From NCBI RefSeq assembly GCF_008831285.2, contig NC_045145.1, positions 62,001-126,000 of the forward strand: 64,000 nucleotides of DNA. The letters run 5' to 3'. Below, one piece after another: positions 1 through 12,352 of this stretch. The stretch is from Nymphaea colorata. Lineage: Eukaryota > Streptophyta > Magnoliopsida > Nymphaeales > Nymphaeaceae. The notes below the pieces were generated by a model. It was not told where the DNA came from. It saw only the letters and a list, made by a program, of their open reading frames with translations, and made no database searches. Each line of letters opens with the position of its first letter. Position 1 is the first letter of the stretch. The position numbers were made by a program, and so were the translations under genes.

Positions 1-470
1 GAGATAAGGTAACAAGCTCTCATTGTAAAAGGTATTTGCATGAAAAGCTAAGGGTTTCTTTTTTTTTTTTTGCAGGAGGGGGTCGTCTTCTTTTCTAGAG
101 GGAAACATGGTGGGGCGAGTCCAAATGCTAGTTCCCCTACAAAAAAGTTATCTGATCTTTATGGTAGGACTGCCTACCAACATGTACACACACAAATACA
201 TACACATGTATAAAGGCAGAACTGAATCTTCTTGTGTACAGGGAAATCAAATATGTCAGAGTTTGGATAGTTAAAAATTAAAAACTATCACTTAAACATA
301 ATTGTCACCTAAGTACTATGAATGATTTATGGTGCAACAAGATTAAAGGAGGTTTTAGTAATAATTGATTTTTAATGTTTAGCTATCCACCAACATCTAA
401 CATCTAGTAAATTTAAAACTTCCTATAGCCAATTGTTTTCTTTTCTATTTTCATTGTTCTTTTTGCACTC
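1..470. repeat. Direct repeat, copy A
   Basis: This stretch matches 955-1340 with many small differences. Shared landmarks in the same order are GGTATTT followed by a T-rich run, AAATCAAATATGTCAGA, AATGATTTATGGTGCAA and GATTTTTAATG. It is cut by the window edge. It has no coding capacity and is probably part of an old dispersed repeat or a local duplication. Confidence 0.7.
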
Positions 471-636
471 TCCGCCCCGATTCCATCTCTCTCTCTAGCG
501 CAACTGCTCGGTTGGTGGTGTGTTAGAGTCATATCCTCAGTTCAAAAGTTAAATAGTGCTATCTTGATTGTATTGAACAATGTTGAGATTAGAATTATGG
601 GAGTCATTGTGGAGGCAATGTGGACGTGTTCTTGTC

Positions 637-645
637 ATATATATA

Positions 646-677
<32 letters not shown>

Positions 678-717
678 TTATAATATATATATATTTTAAA
701 TATATATATATATATGT
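637..717. repeat. (TA)n microsatellite
   Basis: An interrupted run of TA dinucleotides with TTTA breaks. It lies between the two copies of the flanking direct repeat. Confidence 0.9.
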
Positions 718-954
718 ATAATAAATTCAAAGTAATAAATCATAAAAAGAAATCTTGTCTCTTCCATGCGTCATGGTAAAGAAAATCATATAAGACTCGA
801 CTAAGCGTCAGAGGAGGCAAGTGTGTATGGTATGAGCAATTGCGTATGCAAGCCCACAAAAAAAATTCATATTTTTATATTGATATGTTAGAAATTTTTT
901 TCTCATTTAGATACTAGTGCCTATTAAAATTTTAAAATTTTTATATCTAGTGCC

Positions 955-1340
955 TCTTAGTAAGAGATTTTCACTATCAAAGGTATTTCCATCAAAAAAA
1001 AGTTTCCTTTTTTTTTTAGCAAAAGGGGGTTTGCCTCCTTCGAAGAGAAAGAATTGTCCTGTCTTCATGATAAGACAGCCTGCCAAATATGTAAACACAT
1101 AAACACCAAACACATTACTGCATATATAGGCAGAATTGAATCATCTTGTATATGGAGAAATCAAATATGTCAGATAAAGTAAAAAATCGTTGCCACATAA
1201 GTACTACCAATGATTTATGGTGCAAAAAGATTCATGGAGGTTTTAGTAATGATTGATTTTTAATGCTTAGCTATCTAATAACATTCAACATTTGGTGAAT
1301 TTAACCTGTTCTATTTTTCATTGTCTTTTTCATAACGTTA
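955..1340. repeat. Direct repeat, copy B
   Basis: Second copy of the repeat at the window start, in the same orientation and about 950 bases downstream. Short reading frames inside it (about 917-1113 on both strands) are chance frames in repeat DNA. Confidence 0.7.
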
Positions 1341-1578
1341 TCTTATAACAAATTAAAGTAGAGAGAGAGTGAAAAGGATGAACACTTCATCAACTTTTAT
1401 AGGCATTCCCATGGGTTATTATCTCTACTAGGAGATGGATAAGGACTAAAATACCTTTCAAAAAAGGGATGGTTTCTTTTTTTATCACACTTTTCAAAGC
1501 TTTCCAAGCTTCTTTTAGGTTGGGTTTGATGGCCTCGTATAGCTAAGACTTGACATTGCATAAAAAGGTGTTTTTTAG

Positions 1579-1670
1579 GAGATTCTCATTTTATTATACA
1601 CGTTCAAAGTCATGGATTTAAGATCGGAAGTCTGATCTTAAATCCATGCATCTAAAATATTAAGAATCTC
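1579..1670. repeat. Foldback (hairpin) sequence
   Basis: A perfect 15-bp inverted repeat (1611-1625 against 1634-1648, arm CATGGATTTAAGATC) has an 8-base loop. An outer 8-bp stem (GAGATTCT at 1579-1586 against AGAATCTC at 1663-1670) extends it. The fold resembles a small foldback transposon or a long hairpin. No target duplication was found. Confidence 0.6.
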
Positions 1671-1825
1671 ATATCACCAGGGATTTATCATCAGGTTAAC
1701 CAACACAACCTTACTAAAAGCTTTAGTCTCTATGGTTTTTCCAAAGGACCCCCATGAGAAATGGTTTATAAAAAGAGAGGGGGGGCTACGTCAAATTACA
1801 TTTTTTTTTTCAAATTGAGTTCCTC

Positions 1826-1960
1826 CTGTTGGGCCGGTCAAGTTCCCTCTAGCCCTTGGGCCTGGCCAGTAGGGCCAGAGTATTTCCAGTGTATTAGCTT
1901 AAAACCTGGCTTGGCCCCAGTCCAGTCCCGATGCGCAACCTTAGGCATGGTCGATTGTAC
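1826..1960. mobile_element. Fragment of the GGCCCGG-rich hAT-like repeat
   Basis: A GC-rich patch with TTGGGCCGGTCAAG, GGGCCTGGCC and a GCATGG end. It resembles one arm of the repeat family seen more completely at 4545-4865, 16254-16555 and 43116-43885. The rest of 1340-2690 shows nothing else I can identify. Confidence 0.4.
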
Positions 1961-2697
1961 AGTTACGTGTCTCAAAACAATTGCATTATAGATTTTGGCT
2001 ACTTCCCCCAACCTTGTCATCACTAAGACAAAATAAACCGTCTAATTGATTGAAGACTGTTGAATTCTGATCCTATCATATTAGTCTGCCTTCCTGAGTG
2101 TCTTTTTCGTTATAAGTTAATTAGTACTCATGCACATGAGGTAAGCTTGGTGGGCAAATATCATGGGGATAAGATGATGTTGCCACCACATGTCGCAATA
2201 TACAAGTGGTTCAGTTCTTATGGCATACAATTATCAATAAGATGTAATAACTTCATAGAAGCCAAAAGGGTCGTTGGCAATGGAAATAGTTTGTTTGTTT
2301 CATGAACTTGCCTTAAAGATTGTACTTGACTTATAAAGTGATTTGAGTTAGGGAATAATTCTAGGTAAGCAGGGATAAAATTTTATTCTACCGTAGGAGA
2401 GACTAGCTTCCGCTTAGCACCTCATTCGTTTTAGGTATAGGCTTGCTTTCAGTTTCTTGGAATACCTCTCCTACCATGGTTTAACTTGTATTTCAGTACC
2501 CAGCACGACAGACATATAAAGTTAGCGAATAGTCTAAAAACAAGTAAATAAAGCAATAATTGAAAGTACTGACATTCGACAATTATCATTATTTTTACTC
2601 AAGTTCTTCATGTAAATTTTTTAAATCCTAAGAGTACTGTTGATTCCATAGTTCCCATGTTTGAGCTCAAAACCTTGAGCCTGCAGCTTCGTTTCAC

Positions 2698-2705
2698 TAT
2701 AAATA
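2698..2705 (+). promoter_or_regulatory. TATA box of the small secreted-peptide gene
   Basis: A perfect TATAAATA lies 53 bases before the ATG at 2758. That spacing leaves room for a short 5' leader and supports transcription of this small frame. Confidence 0.55.
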
Positions 2706-2757
2706 GTCACTAAGGCAGGCACCTTGGCCACGGTGCCCCTCTCCATAACCAAATTTA

Positions 2758-2976
2758 ATGGCTTCCCTTTCCCGTCCGCTCATCCTCTTCCTCGTTCTGG
2801 CACTGGTTGCAACTGCTCTCGTTAAGCAGGGATCAGCAATCGATAGCCACCACAGTCCTGATGAGACTGGTTGTGTTGTTCTCCCCAAGGGATGCGATCC
2901 ACAGGCTGCACATGCTGGCCACTCAACCAACAGGAAGATGAAGGAACCCCTCCTGTCAAGCTCTCCCACTTCCTGA
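2758..2976 (+). CDS. Small secreted peptide precursor (unknown family)
   Basis: A 72-residue frame whose first 27 residues look like a signal peptide: MASLSRP, then a hydrophobic core LILFLVLALVATALV, then QGSA as a likely cleavage site. The mature part would be about 45 residues with two cysteines (TGCVVLPKGCD) and a basic, Ser-rich tail. A good TATA box stands at 2698-2705, and this ATG is the first one after it. The design fits plant small secreted or signalling peptides, but I do not recognise the family and see no CLE, RALF, GASA or defensin pattern. Overlapping longer frames on both strands have no such features. A spliced extension past 2976 cannot be excluded. Confidence 0.5.
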   Translation: MASLSRPLILFLVLALVATALVKQGSAIDSHHSPDETGCVVLPKGCDPQAAHAGHSTNRKMKEPLLSSSPTS

Positions 2977-3072
2977 TGATCAGTCCTCCTTCAGTTTCAC
3001 CACCGCTGCTCCATGACTACAGATCATACCAAGTGAACCCATGTCTTCCCACTCTTAAGAATTTGTACTGCA

Positions 3073-3104
<32 letters not shown>

Positions 3105-4544
3105 CGGCTTGCAGCCATGGCCATTATGTTGGGTTAGTTCCTGTTGTAAACGTGTTGGTCAACGACCTCCAATATTACAAGCATGGAGTTTCTCTCTCTC
3201 CTCTCTCTCTCTCTCTCAGATGCAGGATTCTAATCAGCAGTTGCGACCCCATTCCCAAATGAGACTTGAATATCAGCAGAAAATAGAGAACAAAGCTGGA
3301 TCTCAGGATCGCTTGAGCTAATTTTCTTATGTTGGTTGATTCCCAGAAATCTGGAGAAACAAAGCTTCCTTTCTTTCAAGAATGATCAATTGTTAGTTAA
3401 ATGATTTTATGCCCTTGAGAATAATATACAGCCTATATGGGCGGGGCATTGATTGACAGGCCATTCCATCTTCTTTAGTTAGCTAGGCTGCAACTCCAAT
3501 CTTCGTTTTTTCTATGTTTTGGTGATAAAAAATAAAGCAAAATCACTTTGAGAAAACTATAAAGAAACTAACAGCAATGCATGGAACAAAGAGAAAGAAA
3601 TTTATTTTAAGCGTTAGCGAGCTGCTCCGGTGAGATAGGGGCAAAGTTAAATATAATGTTCCATATCAAAGTTTCCAAGCTGGTTTTATGCACTGTCCCA
3701 TGCAAAAAAAAAAAAAAAAAAAAAAATTGTGCACTCGAGATATAATGTTTGGAATACCCCTGATCAGTAAAAAGTGGAAACCTCTTCTAAGCAGAAAAAA
3801 TAGGTAGTAAAAAAGTTGAATGTCCAACAAAAACTTCCTTTTTTTGAAAAATCTCCAAAAGGCCCAACTTCCCTTCTTTTGCTTTTGGGTGCATATCTGA
3901 CACTCTCTGCAGTAACAGAATCTTTCATCTACCCAAAGTTACATATACAGAGTTTAGGTTCTGTGTGGAGCTATATAGTGTTGGGCCAGAAACACATCTG
4001 CAAGAGTTTGTATTTTTCCTTTCTTTTTACTGCCCGCCTCATGTTGGGGTATTTTACCTCTGAAGACTTTGTCAAGTTTTAAAAATTTCAAGATGTGCTC
4101 GTAAAGATGTAAGAATTACATAATCGAAATCCGTACAAGAAAGAATGGGCATCTATGGTGTGATTAATATTGATGGAGAAGATCCAAAACAGTGGCGTAT
4201 GAATATTATGATGCGGATGTTTATTGTCCTCATGATTTTGATCATGATGGTGGTATATTGTGACTTGTGAGTGCAGTGATGTTTGTTTAATATATGCAGC
4301 GACCATGCAATGGCATAGTTTTTTTTTGTTTTTTCTTCTTTTACACTGAGGGGCACTGATCGAGTTTAAGTCTGGCGTGGGCACCATGCGTAATTTTGAG
4401 TGCACTTAATAAAGTTTTTGATTTGCGGGTATCGGCACACCATCCCCCATGTATCTCCTCTGCTCGGCCAAAAGATTCTTTAAAGACTGCAAAGTAGATA
4501 TTCTTCCTGTTAGGACTTGAATTTACCAAACGAGTGGATTTAAG
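2977..4544. other. Non-coding interval with microsatellites
   Basis: Contains a (TA)n run near 3081-3103, a (CT)n run near 3190-3220 and a poly(A) run near 3704-3726. No coding region or recognisable element was seen. Frames such as 3816-4082 and 4088-4405 have no domain features. Confidence 0.6.
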
Positions 4545-4865
4545 TGAGCTTGGGCATTGGGTCGGCCTGGCCTGACTTGGAAAACCGAGTCCGAGCCTTA
4601 GCCCTGCCCAATTAAATTGAAAAATATATAATTTAATATGAAATAATATATTAATATAATTAATTATAATAAAATATTATATATATATATATAAATTAAT
4701 AATTTTTTTTAAAAATAACTTGTTGGGCTCGAATCGGGCTTATCAGGCCCACCCGGGCCAGCCCCATAATGACTCGGGCTGGCCCGGGTCCGTTTTCTCG
4801 TGCCCGGACCCGAGTCAGGCCGGGTGCCGGGTATCCGGCGACAGCCCACCTGGTGCCCTGCCTCA
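4545..4865. mobile_element. hAT-like GGCCCGG-rich short element
   Basis: Two GC-rich arms (CTTGGGCATTGGGTCGG at the left; repeated GGGCTGGCCCGGGTC and GCCGGGTGCCGGGTA at the right) enclose an AT-rich core. The same arrangement recurs at 16254-16555 and 43116-43885, which shows it to be a dispersed element. The 130-residue minus-strand frame across it is a by-product of GC-rich repeat DNA, not a gene. Confidence 0.55.
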
Positions 4866-6184
4866 GCATGTATAAACCGGCCCAATATGCCCACTGCTTG
4901 TCCTTCCAACGCAAATGTTGCTGAGAGAAAATTTTGTCGTTTGTTTGCAGTGGCAGCCAATACCATTATGAAGTTCCATTGGATCTCCCAAAAAACTTCG
5001 ATGATTTGGGGGATTTGATATTCTACCAACTTTTGGTATCCAAGGAAAAACTTCAACCATGTGGATAGCTGCCCCACCACAAAAAATTGGTATTTTACCA
5101 CGGCCAGGAAACAATGGTAAAGGAGGAAAGAACATCAGTAAAAATTTACCGACGTTTAGTCGGGACATCTGTTAAGAGAATATCGGTGAAAATGTCACTG
5201 ACATTTCAAATTGTCAAAAGGTAGGACTTATGCAAGATTTCCAGAAAAAAATGGTGGAATTTGTAGTTTCTAACCCTAAAACAAATTTAATTATTATATA
5301 TCTTAGTCACTTCATCTATGAATGGAATGGCGTAATGACAGGGCAGGGGCCAGTAGGGGTTCAAGTTCTCATGGCATCAACTCCTTGTGTTGTAAAAGGA
5401 AGCACACCAATATGCAAATTGAATCATATCACAAAAACAAACCTACCACTCTAGGAGGAAGGAGGAAAAGGGTGAAAGGCTTCACTTTCAACCCAGCAGT
5501 AAAAATGAAATACTCATCTAGCTCACAACGAGATGTATTTCGGCCACTTGTCCTATGGAAAAGTAGCTTGTCACCTTGAGCAATACTCGTATGCAGCATT
5601 TTTTTGCCAGAGGTTGGGATGGGACAACTGAAATAGCAACTATGGAACAATGGCAGGTAACCTAGGGGCTGAGAAGCACATGGATGTAATTTCATTGTCA
5701 CCAAACAAGGTAATGAACATGAAACTGACGTTTATGGGAAACATTGGTAAATGACTTTATTGGATTTATAATTTCTGAACAACTCTTCCTATCTCTCACT
5801 GCAAAAGAAGAAATGTCTATATCAAATCTGAATAAAATTTGAATATAATTCAAATCTAGGCAAATCTGATTGTCAAATTCACATCTAAATCCGAGTCTGA
5901 CTTTTAAACCTACTGAACCACATTATAATATGTCCGGAACGAACTTTCAAATGGATGGATATCAAATAGAGGATATTTATTTAAATGAATCTGAAATTGA
6001 TTCCTAATCTGTTGAAATATTTAGTTAAATCCAAATCTGAATACGATCATGTGTTATTTCTTAATGCCATATTTGGTCTGACTGCTTTAGATGATAATTT
6101 GTTATGTAATCCAATCTTTTAAAGTAGTTAATTTGGTCAGATATATGATCCAAATTGAATTTATTGACACCTATATGATGATAG

Positions 6185-6185
<1 letters not shown>
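4866..6185. other. Non-coding interval
   Basis: No gene was recognised. Near 5135-5205 short motifs such as ACCGACG and TATCGGTGA recur, as in subterminal regions of some CACTA elements, but no CACTA terminus was found. From about 5825 to 6080 the sequence is a degraded copy of the ATTCGGATT-type repeat. Confidence 0.5.

Positions 6186-6222
<37 letters not shown>
6186..6222. repeat. (TA)n(TG)n compound microsatellite
   Basis: A TA run passes directly into a TG run. Confidence 0.9.
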
Positions 6223-6738
6223 ATCATTATGTCAATTATGCGTTTCTTGTGGAGCATCCGATTTTTTTATCTGACGTTCCTTGTTACTTAAAAAAGTAAA
6301 AGTAAAAAACAAAATAGTTGGGGCGTCAGCTGTAGGGCTGCAAACAAGCAGAGTAGAGGTCAACACATTAACAAGAAGAAATCGTCGCCTCCTCCTCGCT
6401 GTGTTGGAGAACCACCGGCGGGCAGTAGCAGAGCTACCTTGTGGCTGGATTGTATGATAACGGATTGTATGAACACTAGCTCAGGCCTAGCTATATGCAG
6501 GGTCCACACCAGACTTAGGCTGCTGTCCCATAGTCCAATATGCATTCATTCCATTGCAATAATAAGATGTATTAGTGCCCCTCTTCCGCTACTACACTCA
6601 ATCGTCTATTGTCATCTTGAATAGGTCTACCCAATTTGCAAGGGCCGAAATTAATCTTGCTCTCATGTTTCAGATTTTCCTCCCAAAGCTATCCACATAC
6701 AGAATAACAATCAACTACAAACATAAACGAATACAACT

Positions 6739-6990
6739 GCAAGACCCAAACCCATGAGGAGCACGAATACAACTCAATTAATGACATCTCCAAATGTGAA
6801 AATACTCCACCCATTATATTGCAAATACACATTTTCTTTTGAAGAGGCTGACCCTCTAATAAGCTTCTTTGAAGGTAGCAATAGGTGTCAAACTGATTGT
6901 CAGAAATATCGGGATGGGGTTTTAAATAGCAAATTTTGGTTGAGTATGATTGGCAAAGTTGTTTTCTAATGAAAAAATCCAAAAAACTAA
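6739..6990. repeat. Tandem duplication, copy 1
   Basis: Begins GCAAGACCCAAACC and shares TTTGAAGAGGCTGA, TAAGCTTCTTTGAAG, AATAGGTGTCAAACTGATTG and the tail GTTGTTTTCT with the copy starting at 7044, about 305 bases away. Indels break any common reading frame, so it is not coding. Confidence 0.8.
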
Positions 6991-7043
6991 CTGGATGCCC
7001 TAATATAATATAGCTAACTACTATGAAAGATCTCCAACATCTT

Positions 7044-7310
7044 GCAAGACCCAAACCATAGGAGCACGAGATACAACTCCAATTTATGACATCCGATCTC
7101 CAAATTGATGTGAACAAATACTTATCCCCACCTTCCACTTACCATTGCAAAATAAGCTACATTTCTTTTGAAGAGGCTGAGTCCTTAATAAGCTTCTTTG
7201 AAGTAGCAATAGGTGTCAAACTGATTGTCAGAAATATCGGATGGGTTTTAATAGCAAGATTTTGTTGAGTATGATTCGGAAAGTTGTTTTCTTAGGAAAA
7301 TCTCAGAAAA
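7044..7310. repeat. Tandem duplication, copy 2
   Basis: Second copy of the unit at 6739, in the same orientation. It differs from copy 1 by small indels and by about 40 extra bases (CTTATCCCCACC and neighbours). Confidence 0.8.
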
Positions 7311-7724
7311 AACTAAAAAATTAAAAATAGCTATAAATTATTAAATCAGAAAGTAATAAGAAAACATAAATAAAACTATATAAAAGTGATAAAGAACATT
7401 TAATGATGATAAAATCATGAGATATAATTTAGTTTGAGTTTAAATTTGAATCCATGATAATGTCAATGCTAAAAAACAGAAAAATGAAAAATAGAAAAAA
7501 TTGCAAAAAAATGTGAAAAAATATGATAAATATAATTTTCTTTTTTTTTCAACATATCGATTTCCCTTTTTCTAGTTGTTCTTATTTTTTATGTTAATAT
7601 GATGATATTTTTTAAATATCACGATATTTGTGACACTATACACTTAATTTCTGTCGGGCCCCCAGAGGTGTGAACAAAATTGAATAGGACTTCATCAATT
7701 TTTGGACAAATAAAAGTTGAGTGA

Positions 7725-7779
7725 CACTCAGTTTCTAACCATACAACAACTTATTGGCATCTACCAACGTTGATTTTTC

Positions 7780-7827
<48 letters not shown>

Positions 7828-8955
7828 GAACAATAATAATTGGAGTCCAAACCTTCATTTGGATGAACCCAGGGTTTTTGAACTAGGATCCTGTACTTTA
7901 TCATGTATTGACCAACAACATCATCAACTTAGACGTGGCACCTTAAAAGTAAGGAACTGAAGCTTTAACAGTACCATGTATTTGTCATCCATCAAAGAAT
8001 GAAAGTCTTTTTTAAAATTTACATACATTTAACTGTGTAGTCTCATGCTAAGGTCTCAACAATAAACATTTTGGATGAGATATTGCTTGATCACGGATTC
8101 AACTTGTCCCATGAATAAAGAATTAATTTCACAAAATTGGGTTTACAGGATAGCGCAAACCAGGGACAGAATGAAATAATTCTCCACACATAGAGGCATT
8201 TGTAGGTGTTATAACTTGAGTAGAGCAGCCATAAAAATGGTTTTCTCACCATTTCATCAAATTGAATGAATGGTGCTTGAATCCACTGCATTCTGTCAAC
8301 ATGAAATCAAATGATGGTTAAAAGTAGTTAAACGTGACAAACTACTATACAGGGAACAAGAGAGATTGATTCAAAGCTTGTGCCAACTAAACTAGTTAAA
8401 ACATATCTTCAATGCCTTCCCTAGTCTTCAATTGTGCGTAGTTAGGGGACTAAATTACTTTCTCCCTATTAAATACCTACCAGCAGTATGCATTCGAGTC
8501 AATATCCGTTAAGCATTTCCAATTCTATCAAGCTTCAAGCGTTGACATTGAAGATGTCAGAGTAAGCGAGTCATAAACGTCCATAACCCGTCCGCACTAA
8601 ATGCGGCGTGCTCAGCACTATTCAATTCAGATTGGAAGTCTTCAAGAGGACCCTCAATTATGTATCAATATATTTAAATTTGAACCTTAGTCCTGAACCT
8701 ATCTTTTGATCATGACATCTTTGGACACTTTTCTTCCATCTTTTGAGTATTAAAGGAAGATAAAAAAACCAAAAACTTTAATTGGCTGGTAAAGGAGTTT
8801 AAACATGAAGCAAGACATTTAGCCTATCAGGAGGTGAAGTGTAAGCTTCAAAATGAAATTGGTAAAATATATATTTCAAAAAAAAAGAGACAAAAACTGA
8901 AAACGAACAACTAATTTAAATGATAGCACTAAGCAGCAATGTCAAATTTATGGTG
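7725..8955. repeat. Large tandem duplication, copy 1
   Basis: Co-linear with 8985-10490 over its whole length. Shared blocks include CAATAAAC..TTTTGGATGAGATA, GGTGTTATAACTTGAGTA, CATTTCCAATTC.ATCAAGC, GTCATAAACGTCCAT and GATCATGACATCTTTGGACA. It is interrupted by a (TA)n run at about 7782-7827. A diverged third copy at 11740-12200 lies directly upstream of the receptor-kinase gene, so this unit may be derived from that promoter. Confidence 0.8.
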
Positions 8956-8984
8956 GACGACAATTTACTTATAGCAACAAATTT

Positions 8985-10490
8985 CTAAATTTTAACCACA
9001 CAACTATCTAACATCTGGCAACATAGACTTTTCCTATATACACATTGAGACCACCTAATTAACAACAAGAATTTGTATCTAAACCTTGAGTTGGATGTTT
9101 GTAAAGGGATTGTTTGGGGTTTTAGAACATTATGCGAGTGTTCCATTAACCTGCCTCAAAATTTGGGCAGATTCATAGAACATTAGAACTAGATGTCAAT
9201 GAATCTCCCCTAATCTTTGGGGCATATGCATAGGACACTTTCAAAGTGTTCCATTTACCAAATGATTTGGTTTTAGCTTGAACTTGGATCTTGCACTCTA
9301 TCATGTATTGATCCACAACATGTTCAACTTCGACACTGTGCCTTAAAAGCAAAGAAATGAAGCTTTTACAAAAACAAGTTTTAGGGTTTGATGAAATCAC
9401 AAAAATACACTTTCATTTAACTGCTTTTGTCTTTTTATGTAATCGACAACAGTGGCATGCTTTGTCATCCAGCAAAGCATGAACTTATTTTTGTGAAATT
9501 CTCATACATTTAACTGTGTGTATCTTCATGCTAAGGCCAGAACAATAAACCTTTTGGATGAGATATTGCTTGATCATGGATTCATTTTTTCCTTGAATAA
9601 AGAATTAATTTCATAAGGTTAGGTTCACAAGCTGATAGCACAAAGCAGAGAGGTTGGGGGGAAGCGTGAGGGTTTCAAACTTCTCATTGGGCGGCGAGAT
9701 GAAATACTTTTCCTGCTCACCCAACTATGATTGGAGCCTGCTGGAGCATTTGGTGGGTGTTATAACTTGAGTAAAACAGCCATATAAATGATTTTCCAAC
9801 CATTTCACCAAATTGAAGGAATGGTGCTAGAATTCACAGCATTCTGTCAAATGACATCAAATGTTGGTTACAAGTAGTTAAATGTGAACAAACTACTATA
9901 CAAGGAACATGAGAGATTGTTCAAAGCTTTTGTAGCCCAAATAAACTACTTAAATAATCTCTTCATTCATCAGTCCCTTTCCTGGTCTTCAAATGTGAGT
10001 AGTTGGGGGACGATCAGAAATCTGCGCGAGTCAATATATGTCAAGCATTTCCAATTCAATCAAGCTTCAAGTTTTGACATCAAAGATGTCAGAGTAACTG
10101 AGTCATAAACGTCCATGACCCATCCGCACCAATTGCAACATACTCAGCACGAGTCAATTCTTTGGAAGTTTTCAAGAGGTTCCTTAATTACGTATCAATA
10201 TATTTAAATTTGAACCTTAGTCATGAACCTATCTTTTGATCATGACATCTTTGGACACTTTTTTCCCGTCTTTTCAGTATTAAAAAAAGATAAAAAAACC
10301 AAAAAACTTTAATTGGCTGATATAGGCGTTTAAGGCAAGAGGCAAGACTTGAGCCTATCACGAGGTGAATTGTAAGCTTCAACATGAAATTGGTGAAATA
10401 TTTATTAACATAAAGACAAAAACTGAAGAAGAACAACTAATTAAAATGATAAGTAAGCATTAAATAACAGTGCCAAATTAAACACTGCCA
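8985..10490. repeat. Large tandem duplication, copy 2
   Basis: Second copy of the 7725-8955 unit, longer by about 270 bases, mostly an extra segment near 9110-9400. No frame is shared between the copies, so there is no sign of a conserved protein. Confidence 0.8.
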
Positions 10491-11739
10491 GATAATATCA
10501 ACGCTTGATTTCACTTGGGCCAAGTGCTATTTGAAGGAGGTTAGTTCAATAACTCATTAAACTCAAACTAATTAAACAAGCTTGGCCCAAACTAAATCAA
10601 TTCAAATCATGAGCTGTTCGGTTCAACAAGAACTCTGCATAGATAATTTTTTGGACCAATGTACCTGAGTGGAAATAATTAACTAACAATGGAAAGGAAG
10701 GGACCAGGTCCATGTAGATTTTGTAAAAACTCATGCAACAAGTACTTTGGTATTTACTCTTATCTCTGGAATGAGGAAAAATGGTTGTAGGCACTCCAAA
10801 TTTTCCCTTTCTAAAACCACACGAAATTGAGTTATAAAAAATGTTGGGAATGTTACGTTCATTTAAATGGAATTTCAAAAGAAGAAGAGCAATGTAAAAA
10901 ATTGACATCTGTGTGAGTGCAGTCCAAGTACAAGAACAAGCTTCACCATAGAAATGTGAAGCTTAAGGAAGTCAGTAGGGTTCATTTATGAAATAATCCA
11001 GATTGATGGCAAGCTTGATGTGGAGGTCGATCCAGACAAGAACTAATGGAGCAAAGGATCTTCAAACCTGTTAATTAATGCTAGTCCTGGAATCAGCTGA
11101 TCCGACGGACTAATTGTATCAACTGTACAAATGCATCGGTCAGTGCTACTGACTCGGCTTGTACTTGGCATGTTATTAAATAATTAGAACACTAGAAAAT
11201 AACTTATTTTGAATTAATGTAGGCATGCAGTTCATTATCAATAAAATATGTGTGGAGTTTGAAACAAATCTACAACGACTAAATACAAAACGTTGTATGC
11301 TTTTGGTTATGGACAACTACATACTACACACACACACACACATACATATATATAGAACAAAGAAGTTCTTACCATCTTACTGGAAAAGCTTTGGGATGTG
11401 GAAGTATGTATAAATTAAAGGGGGAAGAACTTAATTTTTACTACGATAACTTGTTCCTTGATCAGATAGACCGATGCTTATTGTTCCTCACATTAAATGC
11501 CATTGGAACTAAGGGTGCGTTTCTTTAACCACAGATTTGAGACCCACAATGTTCTGAGATCACTAGGATTTCAAATATATGAATTTCAGCTTGAATACCC
11601 CCCATCCGACTTTATATCCATAGTTTTTTACATGTTACCTGATATAAAATCCATATTACTAAGATCCTTAATTTACTTATACTGAGGATCTTACAATGCA
11701 GACTCAGAAAAGAGGCTATCGAATGCTACCTAATCAAGT
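10491..11739. other. Non-coding interval
   Basis: Nothing recognised except a short (CA)n run at about 11326-11342. Frames such as 10597-10908 on the minus strand have no domain or signal features. Confidence 0.5.
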
Positions 11740-12200
11740 GTGACAACCAGAAGGAAAATGAGAGATCGATCCAGAGCTTCTGGTGCCAAAATATGCTACT
11801 TTAAACATTTCCCTGTCATCGGCCTAGACCATCTAAATATTGATGGGCTAGAACATTAATTGATAAATTGATGCCCCCCTCATAATGGTATTTTTGCTAG
11901 TAGTTGAGTGATTAAAATTTCTTGGGCCCCCTACTAACTGCCACCAAATATGGAGTTAATACACGTCAAGCATTCCCTGTCCTATCTTGAGCCGTTCTAC
12001 ATTATTCAAGTTGCCCTGATAGTTGAGTCAATGATTGGCAGGTTTTTGATGGGGAGCTCACAAGATTCATTAATTGATTTTTATCATCTTCGGATCTAAC
12101 TCAAACCATAAGTCTGATCCAAACTTTGAATCATGACGTCTTTTTCATTGGATGATTTAAGGGAGGAATTAGAAAAACGGAAGAAAGAGTTGAAAACTGG
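11740..12200. repeat. Diverged third copy of the tandem unit / receptor-kinase promoter region
   Basis: Resembles the ends of the 7725 and 8985 units: GAGAGAT, a run of sequence with ACGTCAAGCATT, then ATAGTTGAGTCAATGA and AATCATGACGTCTTT in the same order. It lies about 150 bases before the TATA box at 12345. This is the only copy next to a coding region, so it may be the source of the other two. Confidence 0.5.
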
Positions 12201-12344
12201 CATAAAGAAAACATGATAGTGGAAATATACTAATGAAGTAAGGGCTACGTGGCCATGAGAACGCCATTAATGTGATCAGCCATGTCATGGTTGTGCAAGA
12301 TTAACAATTTTTTTTAAAAAAGACACCGTTTCTCAAAGATAATC

Positions 12345-12352
12345 TATAAAAG
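12345..12352 (+). promoter_or_regulatory. TATA box of the LRR receptor-kinase gene
   Basis: TATAAAAG lies 63 bases before the ATG at 12415. A transcript starting about 30 bases downstream would begin near 12378, so the in-frame TTG at 12358 cannot be the start and the ATG at 12415 is preferred. Confidence 0.6.

Noticed and set aside
4696-5168. Overlapping minus-strand frames of up to 130 residues
   Set aside because: They cross a GC-rich arm of a dispersed hAT-like repeat and have no domain. The same kind of frame appears in the other copies of the repeat.
5080-5230. Possible CACTA transposon terminus
   Set aside because: Short ACCGACG and TCGGTGA motifs are present, but no CACTA end, no partner end and no 3-bp duplication could be found.
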